Assembly (NCBI RefSeq): GCF_021033825.1
Contig: NZ_JAIFXZ010000003.1
Span: 268,257-332,256 of the forward strand
Reading direction: 5' to 3'
Length of the DNA: 64,000 nucleotides
From: Dietzia aurantiaca
Lineage (GTDB): Bacteria; Actinomycetota; Actinomycetes; Mycobacteriales; Mycobacteriaceae
Position 1 is the first letter of the stretch, and each line of letters begins with the position of its first letter. Under the pieces are notes generated by a model, which saw only the letters and a list, made by a program, of their open reading frames with translations, did no database searches and was not told the origin of the DNA. Below are positions 9,553-17,529 of this stretch, piece by piece. The position numbers were made by a program, and so were the translations under genes.

Positions 9553-10340
9553 CGAGCCCTCTCCGTGACGGCCCGACCGTGTTCGTGCCGGACCCGTTGC
9601 CGGGTGCGCTTCTGCTTTTCAAAGACCCGGGGGCACGAGTCACACTCGGACTTCTGCGATCCCAGTCGGATGAGACAGCACGTATGACGCGCATGCACCA
9701 ACGCAGGCGGGTCGTCTCGCCGGATCATCGTCACCAGAGGTCGATCGGCAAACGCGTCGGAAACAATGACCGCCGCTGTCTCGATCGTGCGTCTCCGTTG
9801 CACGGACGCGGTCCGGTATGCGGACCCGAACGCGCCGGCACACGAAGCCGCGGCTCCTCCAAGAGCGGCCCGCCGGGTGACGTTGCCAGCCTCCACACAA
9901 GCGTCTACCAACGGATCTACATGACCTCGGATGTTGTCGACCAGTGCGCTCGGGTCGTTCTCACGCCCTACAACCGGGGCGTCGGGCAGCGACACTTCGA
10001 GCGTGGCACCTGTCTGGTCAATGAGGACCCACCATCGGTCATGACCCGGGTGCAGTAGCGTCCCGTCCGCACACCAGGCCGCGACCATGAGGCCCAGGGC
10101 CCGGCCGGCGTAGTGCTGAAGTGAACACAACCGTCCGGGCGCCGCATGGGGAGTCCCCAGACTGTGCGAATAGCGCCGGCCGATCTCCCGCCACGCCACG
10201 GAACTACCGAGCTCGGTGACGGACCGCCAGCCCGGGTCACCGGGATCGGGTTGCGGGCGATGAGGCACGGGCGATGCCGCGATCGCCCACTCGGCCCGGG
10301 TGCTGATCCCATCGCCGAAGGGCGCAAACGTGTGGGGCAC
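9549..10340 (-). CDS. FhuF-like [2Fe-2S] protein, possible corrinoid/ferric reductase
   Basis: A 263-residue protein with the FhuF signature at its C-terminus: Cys-Cys, ten residues, Cys, two residues, Cys (CCLIRLGSQKSECDSC), which binds an unusual [2Fe-2S] cluster. FhuF reduces iron in ferric siderophores. Here the gene is the first one after a cobalamin riboswitch and overlaps the permease, so reduction of an imported corrinoid is an attractive but unproven role. The start is a GTG, about 45 bases after the riboswitch core. No signal peptide is seen. Confidence 0.75.
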   Translation of the reverse strand: MPHTFAPFGDGISTRAEWAIAASPVPHRPQPDPGDPGWRSVTELGSSVAWREIGRRYSHSLGTPHAAPGRLCSLQHYAGRALGLMVAAWCADGTLLHPGHDRWWVLIDQTGATLEVSLPDAPVVGRENDPSALVDNIRGHVDPLVDACVEAGNVTRRAALGGAAASCAGAFGSAYRTASVQRRRTIETAAVIVSDAFADRPLVTMIRRDDPPALVHARHTCCLIRLGSQKSECDSCPRVFEKQKRTRQRVRHEHGRAVTERAR

Positions 10341-10384
10341 GTGTGACCTTGTCTCTTGAAAACCTGTGCGCGAGGTTTACTCGG

Positions 10385-10540
10385 ATGTCGCGGAACCGAC
10401 AGGTATTCGGACTCGGGATCAGTCCTCCCCGGCGCCTTCCCGGAACATCGTCCAGTGGCATCCTGCCGGTTCGGTACCCCACACCGCTGCGCGCCAGTCC
10501 CGGAATCTCACCGGGTTCCCTGGCATCCGCCCATCTCAGT
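10385..10540 (-). ncRNA. Cobalamin riboswitch for the FhuF-BtuCDF operon
   Basis: Read on the minus strand, the leader contains the B12-box pattern: GGGAACCCGGTGAGATTCCG, then GACTGGCGCGCAGCGGTG, and later GAGTCCGAATACCTG, in the right order and spacing for an AdoCbl-type aptamer. It lies just before the GTG of the FhuF-like gene. No clear terminator stem follows, so control is more likely at translation initiation. B12 is expected to repress. Confidence 0.88.
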
Positions 10541-10669
10541 TAAGGACGACGGATGCGGTCGGTTCCGTTGTCGACGTTAACAGACGAGCTGGTCAAGCCC
10601 CACCTGAGGACTGCATGTCCTCGAACCGACCAGCCAACAAGAGGTGAGCGGATCGCAACGGGCCGCTAT

Positions 10670-11191
10670 CTACGACCGAACTGCCCATTCTGCGATCACG
10701 TCATCCAGAAGGCCGATCGGCGCTGTCGATTCGCTCAGCGGCGTCCTCCAGATGAAGCTCTGCATCTCATGACTGGCCTGCGGTCGCGCATCAGGGAGCA
10801 GCGCGCCATAGACTGCCGCGAGTTCTTCGCGTCTTGGCGCGTTGAGTTCGAATCGCGCATACCCGATGAGCTCAGGGGTCTCGATCCGGATCGAAGTTTC
10901 CTCTTCGAGTTCGCGAGCTGCCGCGGCGATGAACGACTCGCCCTCCTCGATCATTCCGCCGGGCAATTCGTACTCGCACCGCCACCGGTTCAGACCGAAC
11001 AACACGCTGCGCGATGACGCATCGGCCACAACCATGAGCGCGAGAGGACATCGGGTACGTAGAGCAGCCTCAGCGAGTTGTTCGTTCGTCGCCACAGTCA
11101 GGTCGATCAGCGCGTTCCCGGCTCGATCCGTTGCTAGAGGCATTACCATCGGCGAAGGATACTGCGAACACGAGTCACCCGGTCGGTTCAC
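10670..11191 (-). CDS. Nudix hydrolase
   Basis: A 173-residue protein with a full Nudix box (GGMIEEGESF then REL-EEETSI) near residues 90-113, which binds the metal and cleaves a diphosphate. The substrate cannot be told; the fold resembles small nucleotide-sanitising enzymes. The GTG at 11191 is the longest start; ATGs at 11149 and 11143 are equally plausible and would remove 14-16 residues. It lies upstream of the riboswitch operon on the same strand but is separated by more than 300 bases, so it is probably independent. Confidence 0.85.
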   Translation of the reverse strand: MNRPGDSCSQYPSPMVMPLATDRAGNALIDLTVATNEQLAEAALRTRCPLALMVVADASSRSVLFGLNRWRCEYELPGGMIEEGESFIAAAARELEEETSIRIETPELIGYARFELNAPRREELAAVYGALLPDARPQASHEMQSFIWRTPLSESTAPIGLLDDVIAEWAVRS

Positions 11192-11407
11192 ATGACTTCA
11201 CTGGGTCTCGTGAATTCGCTGACCAACCCTGCGACACTGAAATGATCATTGTGGTCGATCCGTCCCGTACCAGTGTCGGTATCTCGGTGAGAGCCTTGTC
11301 GTCGTCGACCTTCTCGTGTCCCCGCGCATCACCCGATCCGGGCCCTGCGGGGGTACGGCGATCGGCGGCCGCTTCACCCGAGCCGCACTCCTCCCTAACC
11401 TGGATCT

Positions 11408-12109
11408 ATGACCCCCCTCGATGCGGTACTCGCGTTTGCCGTGGTCGCGGGCCTGCTCACGCTGGTGCCCGGGCTCGATACGGCACTGGTCCTCCGTTCC
11501 TCACTGACGCGCTCGCGCCCGTACGCCTGGGCCACGGCTGCGGGGATCGCCACCGGCGCGATGGCCTGGGGCATCGCCGCCGCCGTGGGGGTCTCGGCGC
11601 TGCTCACCGCCTCGGAGTTGGCGTATCGCGTGCTCACGACCGCCGGCGCGGTGTACATGTGCTGGCTCGGCGTCTCGATGATCCGGCGATCGATCCGCGA
11701 GGGCGCAGTGTCCTTTCCCTCCGCGGATACGGGCGAGGTGGCGGAGGGATCGCCCTGGCGGGGTTATCTCGTCGGGACCGGCACAAACCTCCTCAACCCC
11801 AAGGTCGGCGTGTTCTACATCGCCACCATCCCGCAGTTTCTCCCCGACGGCGTCGCACCGCTACCGATGGGCGCCACCCTGGCCGGCGTCCACGGACTGC
11901 TGACCCTGGCCTGGTTCGCTCTGCTCATCACCGCGGGATCGTTCGCGCGCCGACGGCTCATGAATCCGCGGACCCTGAAGATGATCGATCGCGGGACGGG
12001 GCTCGTCCTGATCGGCTTCGGCGCGAAACTGCTGTGGGACGCGCTGCTCTCCGCTCCGAGCGCGGCGGCCATGGCGCTCAGCCCGACCAGGTCCCCGACC
12101 CTGGCGTAG
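11408..12109 (+). CDS. LysE/RhtB-family amino acid exporter
   Basis: Membrane protein of 233 residues with five to six hydrophobic helices and the family N-terminus (AFAVVAGLLTLVPGLDTALV), followed by NLLNPKVGVFYIATIPQFLP. Such proteins export amino acids or derivatives by proton antiport; the substrate is unknown. The 216 bases before it, shared with the divergent Nudix gene, hold a ten-base palindrome AATGATCATT at 11241 but no obvious regulator gene. Confidence 0.88.
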   Translation: MTPLDAVLAFAVVAGLLTLVPGLDTALVLRSSLTRSRPYAWATAAGIATGAMAWGIAAAVGVSALLTASELAYRVLTTAGAVYMCWLGVSMIRRSIREGAVSFPSADTGEVAEGSPWRGYLVGTGTNLLNPKVGVFYIATIPQFLPDGVAPLPMGATLAGVHGLLTLAWFALLITAGSFARRRLMNPRTLKMIDRGTGLVLIGFGAKLLWDALLSAPSAAAMALSPTRSPTLA

Positions 12110-12152
12110 GGCCGGCCGGGCCGTGAAGGCGGGCCGGGCGACGTAAAGGCGG

Positions 12153-12222
12153 GCGAGCCGTCACTTCGGTCAGCGAATCCCCTGGTGCGCGGCGGGGAAT
12201 GCGTACCGGAGTGACGGCTCGC
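12153..12222. terminator. Long hairpin: 18-base arms, one mismatch
   Basis: GCGAGCCGTCACTTCGGT at 12153-12170 pairs with ACCGGAGTGACGGCTCGC at 12205-12222 with a single mismatch. The 34-base loop contains a further CCCC/GGGG pairing. It stands between the LysE stop and the next gene and could end transcription, although no T run follows. Because its right arm covers an ATG at 12199, it argues for the later GTG start of the next gene. Confidence 0.6.
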
Positions 12223-12255
12223 TGGTTGTGCCTAGTCGCGCGGTACGCTCAGCCG

Positions 12256-12936
12256 GTGTCCCCGACCCGCACCGCCCAGGGCTTTCCCTGGGTAGTGGCC
12301 TCGCTGTGCGGGTTCGTCGTGGCGATCGTCAGCGGCGCGACGGGAGTCGTCGCGCACTGGCTCGCCTCGACCGGCCCGATGCCCGTCACCGCCGATGCGG
12401 TGATCGCCACCGTCGCCGCTTGCACCGGGGTCGGGATCCTCACCACCGCCGGCGTAGGCAGATTCCACCCCGGCCTGATCGTGCCCGCCGGACTCGTCGC
12501 GGCCCAGGGTTCCGTGCACCACGCACTCGAGTGGACGCACCGGCTCCACGGCCCTGCACACGGGGCCGGTGACGTCTCCGGGCACGCCGCGCACCTGCTG
12601 TACACCCCGGCCGAGCAGGCCGCGATGACCCGCGAGGCGATGACCGCGGGCACCCACATCGCCGCTGGCGCAGCAGGCCACGGCGCCCCGAGTTGGTCGA
12701 TGCTCGCCGCCCACGCCGTGGCGACGGTGGTCGCCGCCGGGGCCCTCGCGTTGGTGGCCGGCGTGCTGGGGTGGCTGGTCGCCCGCGCCGAGCAACTGAC
12801 CATCGGGCACCTCTGCGCAGTCGACCGGGCCAGCACCGTGCCACCGGCGAGCACGCCCCGCGCGGCCTCCGACCGGTTCCTGCTGTCACGCGGGCTCCTT
12901 CGCGGACCGCCCGTCGCCCGGGGCGCGTGGAGCTGA
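12256..12936 (+). CDS. His-rich membrane protein, unknown function
   Basis: A protein of about 226 residues with four hydrophobic segments and a His/Gly-rich stretch between helices (HHALEWTHRLHGPAHGAG, then GHAAH). This suggests a metal-handling membrane protein. I know no named family. The GTG at 12256 is preferred; an in-frame ATG at 12199 lies inside the hairpin. The next gene on the strand is a PepSY protein whose own loop is also His-rich, which supports a shared copper or iron role. Confidence 0.6.
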   Translation: MSPTRTAQGFPWVVASLCGFVVAIVSGATGVVAHWLASTGPMPVTADAVIATVAACTGVGILTTAGVGRFHPGLIVPAGLVAAQGSVHHALEWTHRLHGPAHGAGDVSGHAAHLLYTPAEQAAMTREAMTAGTHIAAGAAGHGAPSWSMLAAHAVATVVAAGALALVAGVLGWLVARAEQLTIGHLCAVDRASTVPPASTPRAASDRFLLSRGLLRGPPVARGAWS

Positions 12937-13081
12937 TCAACGAGCGTCTCCCGTTCGCACGTCCGCGTTGGTCGCCACCAGAGTGGTGGACGAGGCGCGT
13001 CGTCGTCGAGACGACGACCATCTTCGCCATGGTGACGACCATGCCGCCGGCCACTCGCGCGCCCCTGCAGATCTCATCAAT

Positions 13082-13115
13082 CCCCGCCTGACCCGCGGGG
13101 CTCATCACCGGTGAT
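13082..13115. promoter_or_regulatory. Hairpin and perfect 12-base palindrome before the PepSY gene
   Basis: CCCCGC (13083) pairs with GCGGGG (about 13095), and ATCACCGGTGAT at 13104-13115 is a perfect palindrome. The 277 bases between the two membrane protein genes hold no convincing ORF. The first element may end the upstream transcript, the second may be an operator. No regulator is assigned. Confidence 0.35.
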
Positions 13116-13213
13116 CCCGCCGTCGCGTGCGCCACGAGGCCGCGGCGCGATTCCGCTCGCCCCGGCCCGGCCACACGCGAGCAGGACACCGGTATCTGCG
13201 AGAGGTATCAGCC

Positions 13214-14686
13214 ATGTCCGTAGCACCCACGACTGCCGAACCCACCCGTCCACCGAAACCCACCCGACCGGCACGAACAGCCGGACCCGTCGCCGAACAG
13301 CTCAGGGCGATCCTCGCCCGGATCCACTTCTACGCGGGGCTGTTCGTGGCCCCGTTCCTCATCGTCGCCGCGCTGTCCGGCGCGCTCTACGCGCTGTCCC
13401 CCACGCTGGAGAAACTCGCCTACCAGGATCAGATCTCCGCGACGACAACGACGACGACAACGAGCACACCCTTGGCCGAACAGATCGCGGCCGCCCGCGA
13501 CCGTCAGCCGGGCCTCGAGCTGGTCGAGGTCTGGCCCGCCGACGAACCCGGGACCGCCACCCGCGTCCTCTTCGCCGACGGCTCGCTGCCCGAAGGCGTG
13601 AACCGCGCCGTCTTCGTGGACCCCGCGGACGCTTCCGTGAACGGTGCGCTGACCAGCTACTCGGGCCTCGGTGAACTCCCCTTGCGCAGCTGGATCTCCG
13701 GCCTGCACAGCGACCTGCACCTCGGCGCCGCGGGCGAGATCTACTCGGAACTCGCCGCCTCCTGGCTGCTCATCCTCACGCTGAGCGGGCTGTTCCTGTG
13801 GTGGCGCAGGACCCGCGCCGCCAGGTCCGCGCGTCGGGCCGCGATGCTGCGGGGAGTTCCCGCGCGACCGGGCTCGCGCCGCAAGACGATGTCTCTACAC
13901 GCGACCCTCGGCACCTGGTTCGCCGTGGTCCTCCTCGGGATCGCCACGACGGGCCTGACCTGGTCCACCTACACCGGCGGCAACATCGATTCCGTGGTCT
14001 CGGCGATGAACTGGCGATCTGACCCCTTGCAGACCTCGCTCAGTGGTGATGCCGCCACGACCGACGCGCACGCGGAGCACCGGGGCCACTCCGCCCAGCA
14101 CGCAGGGCACCGATCCCCCGCCGAACAGGCCCCCTCGGTCCTCGACGCGGCACGCCACGCCGGCCTGGACGGTCCGCTCCGGATGAGCGCGCCCACCGAC
14201 GCTGACTCGGCGTGGACTGTCAGCCAGCTGTGGGGACCGTGGGTGTTCAGCTCGGACTCGGTCGCCGTCTCGGGGGACGACGGGCGGATCGTCGACCGGC
14301 TCGACTTCGAGGAACTGTCGCCGTATTCCAAGCTGTCGTCCTGGGGCATCTACCTGCACATGGGTATCATGTTCGGGCTTCCCCTGCAGATAGCCCTCGC
14401 CGCGACAGCGTTGGCGGTCGTGGCGCTCGCGATCACGGGATATCGGATGTGGTGGAAGCGCCGCCCGACCCGAGGCGGACTACCCGCACCCCTCGGGAAG
14501 ACCACCGGACTCTCGTGGCAGGTCTACGCGATCGCGACAGCCGTCGCAGTGGGGCTAGGACTATTCATGCCGCTGCTGGGAATCTCGTTGGCGGCCTTCG
14601 TCGTCGTCGACATCCTGGTCACCCGCCGCGCCACAGTCACGGCCCCTGCGACCGGACCCACCGCAACGGCCGGGCCCCTCTCGTAG
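13214..14686 (+). CDS. PepSY-domain membrane protein
   Basis: Protein of 490 residues of the PepSY-associated TM (PiuB-like) family. It has a first helix near residue 42 (FYAGLFVAPFLIVAALSGALYAL), a PepSY domain, and further helices (SWLLILTLSGLFLWWRR; FGLPLQIALAATALAVVALAITGYRMWWKRR). A loop near residue 285 is rich in His (AHAEHRGHSAQHAGH). Members are tied to iron-siderophore or copper handling as membrane reductases. A Thr run (seven Thr) lies near residue 80. The ATG at 13214 has a GAGAGG ribosome site. A strong hairpin follows the stop. Confidence 0.8.
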   Translation: MSVAPTTAEPTRPPKPTRPARTAGPVAEQLRAILARIHFYAGLFVAPFLIVAALSGALYALSPTLEKLAYQDQISATTTTTTTSTPLAEQIAAARDRQPGLELVEVWPADEPGTATRVLFADGSLPEGVNRAVFVDPADASVNGALTSYSGLGELPLRSWISGLHSDLHLGAAGEIYSELAASWLLILTLSGLFLWWRRTRAARSARRAAMLRGVPARPGSRRKTMSLHATLGTWFAVVLLGIATTGLTWSTYTGGNIDSVVSAMNWRSDPLQTSLSGDAATTDAHAEHRGHSAQHAGHRSPAEQAPSVLDAARHAGLDGPLRMSAPTDADSAWTVSQLWGPWVFSSDSVAVSGDDGRIVDRLDFEELSPYSKLSSWGIYLHMGIMFGLPLQIALAATALAVVALAITGYRMWWKRRPTRGGLPAPLGKTTGLSWQVYAIATAVAVGLGLFMPLLGISLAAFVVVDILVTRRATVTAPATGPTATAGPLS

Positions 14687-14700
14687 CTTCGGCCACCTGA

Positions 14701-14738
14701 CCGACCCGCGGCGCGGCACCTGCCGCGCTGCGGGTCGG
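14701..14738. terminator. Bidirectional terminator hairpin
   Basis: CCGACCCGCGGCGCGGCA at 14701-14718 pairs with 14721-14738 with one mismatch and a two-base loop. It sits between the convergent PepSY gene and small membrane protein gene, so it can serve both. Confidence 0.8.
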
Positions 14739-14749
14739 CTCGGTTCCCG

Positions 14750-14983
14750 TCACACCCGGCCGCGCCGCCACGCCCACACGGCCAGGCCGACGGTGGCCAC
14801 GGCGACGATCGGCAGGACCCACCGCGCCACCGAGAGCACCTGCCAACGCAGGTACATCTGGTTGAACTGCTCGTTGCTCAAGAACTGCCCGATGGGCTCG
14901 TAACTCGCGTGGTGCACGACCATCGTCCCCGCGCCGGACACCCCGGCCCAGGACAGTCCCATGGCGATCGAGGTGGCCAACAC
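14750..14983 (-). CDS. Small two-helix membrane protein
   Basis: A 77-residue protein with two hydrophobic segments and an Arg-rich C-terminus (WAWRRGRV). It starts at a GTG 31 bases after the TetR stop on the same strand, with AGAGGCGG upstream, so it is probably co-transcribed with the regulator. An in-frame stop lies nine codons upstream. I do not recognise a family; the MVVHHASYEP segment between helices is reminiscent of anthrone-oxygenase-like membrane proteins, but this is weak. Confidence 0.5.
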   Translation of the reverse strand: MLATSIAMGLSWAGVSGAGTMVVHHASYEPIGQFLSNEQFNQMYLRWQVLSVARWVLPIVAVATVGLAVWAWRRGRV

Positions 14984-15014
14984 GGTAGTGCCGGCGGGCC
15001 CGCCTCTTCACCCG

Positions 15015-15650
15015 CTACTTCCGGCCGGATGCCTCCGACGACTCAACGGACGGGACAGGCGCCTCGAGAGCGCCGACACACATACTGACCAGGTCGGCGA
15101 CGATCACATCGCATTCCTCGACGGTCCTCTCATAGCCCTCCCGCGCGGCAAGCGCCGTCACGAGGAGCATGCCGACGTTCTCAATCCGCCACCGCGCGAT
15201 GTCGGGCGGCGCCGGGCACAGGCTCGTCAACATCTCCACGGTCGTGACGTAGCTGTCCACCTGGAGGTGCTTCTGCACCACGTCGTCGAGGGCCGGGTCG
15301 AACACCGCCTGCACGAGGAAGCGGGCGCATCGACTACCCGCCCGGTACACGGTCTCGGCGGCCAACGGCCTAACGAGTACCTCCATGACCTGAGTCAGAG
15401 TCGGATCCTGGCCCGAGCGATCGAGGGCATCGAGCATCTCCTGCCTCCGGGACTGCACTCGCACCATCCGTGAGTCCACCACCGCGTAAAGGAGACGTTC
15501 GCGAGAACCGAAATGATATTTGGCGGCGGATTTGTTTGATTGATTCGCCGCGATTTGGACATCCTTGAGTGTGAGCGCAGGCATTCCACGCTCAGCAACT
15601 ATTCGCTCGGCAGCATCAATCATCGCCTGTCGCGAATCGATTCTCGACAT
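15015..15650 (-). CDS. TetR-family regulator
   Basis: About 211 residues with an N-terminal TetR helix-turn-helix (LTLKDVQIAANQSNKSAAKYHFGSRERLL) and a C-terminal ligand domain. A GTG three codons earlier (15659) is an alternative start. It is divergent from the binding-protein/amidase genes and precedes the small membrane protein gene; either could be its target. An inverted repeat lies just upstream. Confidence 0.85.
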   Translation of the reverse strand: MSRIDSRQAMIDAAERIVAERGMPALTLKDVQIAANQSNKSAAKYHFGSRERLLYAVVDSRMVRVQSRRQEMLDALDRSGQDPTLTQVMEVLVRPLAAETVYRAGSRCARFLVQAVFDPALDDVVQKHLQVDSYVTTVEMLTSLCPAPPDIARWRIENVGMLLVTALAAREGYERTVEECDVIVADLVSMCVGALEAPVPSVESSEASGRK

Positions 15651-15661
15651 ATTCCACACTG

Positions 15662-15677
15662 TAAGGTCACAGCCTTA
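15662..15677. promoter_or_regulatory. Candidate TetR operator TAAGG-N6-CCTTA
   Basis: TAAGG at 15662-15666 and CCTTA at 15673-15677 form an inverted repeat with a six-base spacer, a few bases upstream of the TetR start. The position suits autorepression. Confidence 0.45.
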
Positions 15678-15830
15678 ACTTGTCAACGAACTGATCATTC
15701 GCGCAGCTCAAGGACTTCGTGTTGGCGCCCGCACCGGACGCGCAACGTGGGATTTCTGCGCGAATAATCGGGCAAAAATTCTGCGAGCGAGATGCGCGAG
15801 GATCGCCTAAATGAAGCTGAACAATTGTGA

Positions 15831-15859
15831 TTGACTAACCACGCAGGGTGCGTGATACT
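15831..15859 (+). promoter_or_regulatory. Sigma-70-type promoter of the binding-protein/amidase operon
   Basis: TTGACT at 15831-15836 and GATACT at 15854-15859 are separated by 17 bases, a near-consensus housekeeping promoter. Transcription would start near 15866, giving a leader of about 64 bases before the ATG at 15930. Confidence 0.6.
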
Positions 15860-15929
15860 CGTCACTGCAAAGACGCCTCTGCGGCGATTTTCCGGCCTAT
15901 GCACCCCTCGAGAAAGCACTCGGAGAGAA

Positions 15930-17525
15930 ATGAAATACGTGAAAACAGCGGCGATCTTCTCGGCCGCAACACTTGTCCTCACCGCGTGTGGAAGCGGTGG
16001 CGAGACCGCCGACCACGCCGACTCCACCTCCCTCTTGCCCGCCATGGGCGAAGAGTGCACAGAGGACAAGGTCGGTGGAACGATCACCATGGGCGAGTAC
16101 GTCATGCTGCCGACGTTCGCGCCGGGTCAGGGTGAATACGGTGTTCGCGGCGGCGCCCAGTCCGCGGCCGTCTACGACCGGCTCATGCGCTGGGACAACC
16201 AGGCGGAGGAGTTCGTCCCGCAGCTCGCCGAATCGCTCGAGTCCGGTGAGAACCACACCGAGTGGACACTGACGCTGCGCGAGGGGGTCAACTTCTCCAA
16301 CGGCGGACCGCTGACCGCCCAGGACGTCGCATACACCGTTGGTATCCATCAGGATCCCGCGACGCGGTCGGTCGCGATGACCGACGCCGCGCAGATCGAC
16401 GACGTCACGGTGGTCGATCCGCAGATCGTCCGGTTCACACTCACCGAGCCCTGGGCGGGTTTCCCGGCCCTGCTCGCCGGGGTCGTCGGAGAAGTCCTCC
16501 CGCAAGAAGCGTACGAAGCCTCGAGCCCAGAGCAGTGGGCCAAGGCGCCGGTCGGTGCAGGGGCGTTCGTCGTCGAGGAGGTCATCCCGGACCAGAAGGT
16601 CGTCCTTCAACCGAACCCCGACTACTACGGTGGCCCGGTCTGCCCGACCCTGGAGTTCATCCGGATCCCGGGTTCGCAGGGCACCTTCGAGGCCTTCCAG
16701 AACGGCGAACTGCAGGCGGGCTTCCTGCGGGGGCCCAAGTTCGTCACGGTCGCGCAGGATGCCGGCGCCAAGGGGTTCCTCGAAGTGGTCAGCTCGGGTG
16801 CGGTCGTCAACATGAACACCGGCACGGCCGGCTACGACGGCGTGTTCACCGACGCACGTGCCCGCAAGGCGGTGAGCCATGCTCTGGATCGAGAGCTGAT
16901 GGACCAGCGGCTCAACGCCGGAGAGGGGGAGCCCGCGTCCTCGATCATCTCCGACTCGTCGCGGTTCTACGACGGCGCCGAGGGCCCGGAGTACAACAGC
17001 GAACTGGCCGCCGAACTGGTGGCCGAGCTGAAGCAGGAGACTGGCTGGGACGGCAAGGTCAACCTGCTCATCTCCGATGCGCCGGAGCTCGTCGAGTCCG
17101 GCGTCGTGACCAAGGCACTGCTCGACGCGGCGGGCTTCGACGTGACAATCAGCAACGCGCCGATCTCGCAGGTGGCGGCCCGCCAGTTCACCGGTGACTA
17201 CGAACTCGTCCTGGGAGGGCTCGCGGTGTCCGACGCGGACCCGGCCTCGGCATTCGGATCCGCCATGACCCCGGGAGGTGCGACCAACCTGACCGGTATC
17301 GACGACCCGGCACTCACGGCGGCGATCACCGAACTCAAGGCCGCGGACGGTGTCGACGCCCAGAAGGCCGCGTTGAACAAGCTCCAGGAGGTGCACAACG
17401 AGGTTCTCCCGTTCACGGTCTTCGCGAACGGTGTGGAGTACGTGGTCGTGGACGAGTCGGTGCACGGAGTCAAGTCGACGATGCACTCGATCATCCTGTT
17501 CGACGGCACCTACGTCGAGGGCTGA
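15930..17525 (+). CDS. Family 5 peptide/nickel-type ABC substrate-binding lipoprotein
   Basis: Binding lipoprotein of about 531 residues with a signal peptide ending in the lipobox LVLTAC. It shows family 5 features: an early LMRWDNQAEEFVPQLAESLE stretch and the LREGVNFSNGGPLTAQDVAYT motif. The family binds peptides, opines or similar. The ATG at 15930 has a GGAGAG site; the longer frame upstream runs through the promoter. No permease or ATPase gene is nearby, so it must share a transporter or act alone. The amidase gene starts five bases after its stop. Confidence 0.88.
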   Translation: MKYVKTAAIFSAATLVLTACGSGGETADHADSTSLLPAMGEECTEDKVGGTITMGEYVMLPTFAPGQGEYGVRGGAQSAAVYDRLMRWDNQAEEFVPQLAESLESGENHTEWTLTLREGVNFSNGGPLTAQDVAYTVGIHQDPATRSVAMTDAAQIDDVTVVDPQIVRFTLTEPWAGFPALLAGVVGEVLPQEAYEASSPEQWAKAPVGAGAFVVEEVIPDQKVVLQPNPDYYGGPVCPTLEFIRIPGSQGTFEAFQNGELQAGFLRGPKFVTVAQDAGAKGFLEVVSSGAVVNMNTGTAGYDGVFTDARARKAVSHALDRELMDQRLNAGEGEPASSIISDSSRFYDGAEGPEYNSELAAELVAELKQETGWDGKVNLLISDAPELVESGVVTKALLDAAGFDVTISNAPISQVAARQFTGDYELVLGGLAVSDADPASAFGSAMTPGGATNLTGIDDPALTAAITELKAADGVDAQKAALNKLQEVHNEVLPFTVFANGVEYVVVDESVHGVKSTMHSIILFDGTYVEG

Positions 17526-17529
17526 CGCC

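Noticed and set aside
10848..10860. GTTCGAATC-like stretch resembling a tRNA T-loop
   Set aside because: No acceptor, D or anticodon stems around it, and it lies inside the Nudix coding sequence.
13438..13474. Short ACG/ACA repeat giving a Thr run
   Set aside because: It encodes a Thr-rich linker in the PepSY protein; a simple low-complexity stretch, not a separate repeat element.
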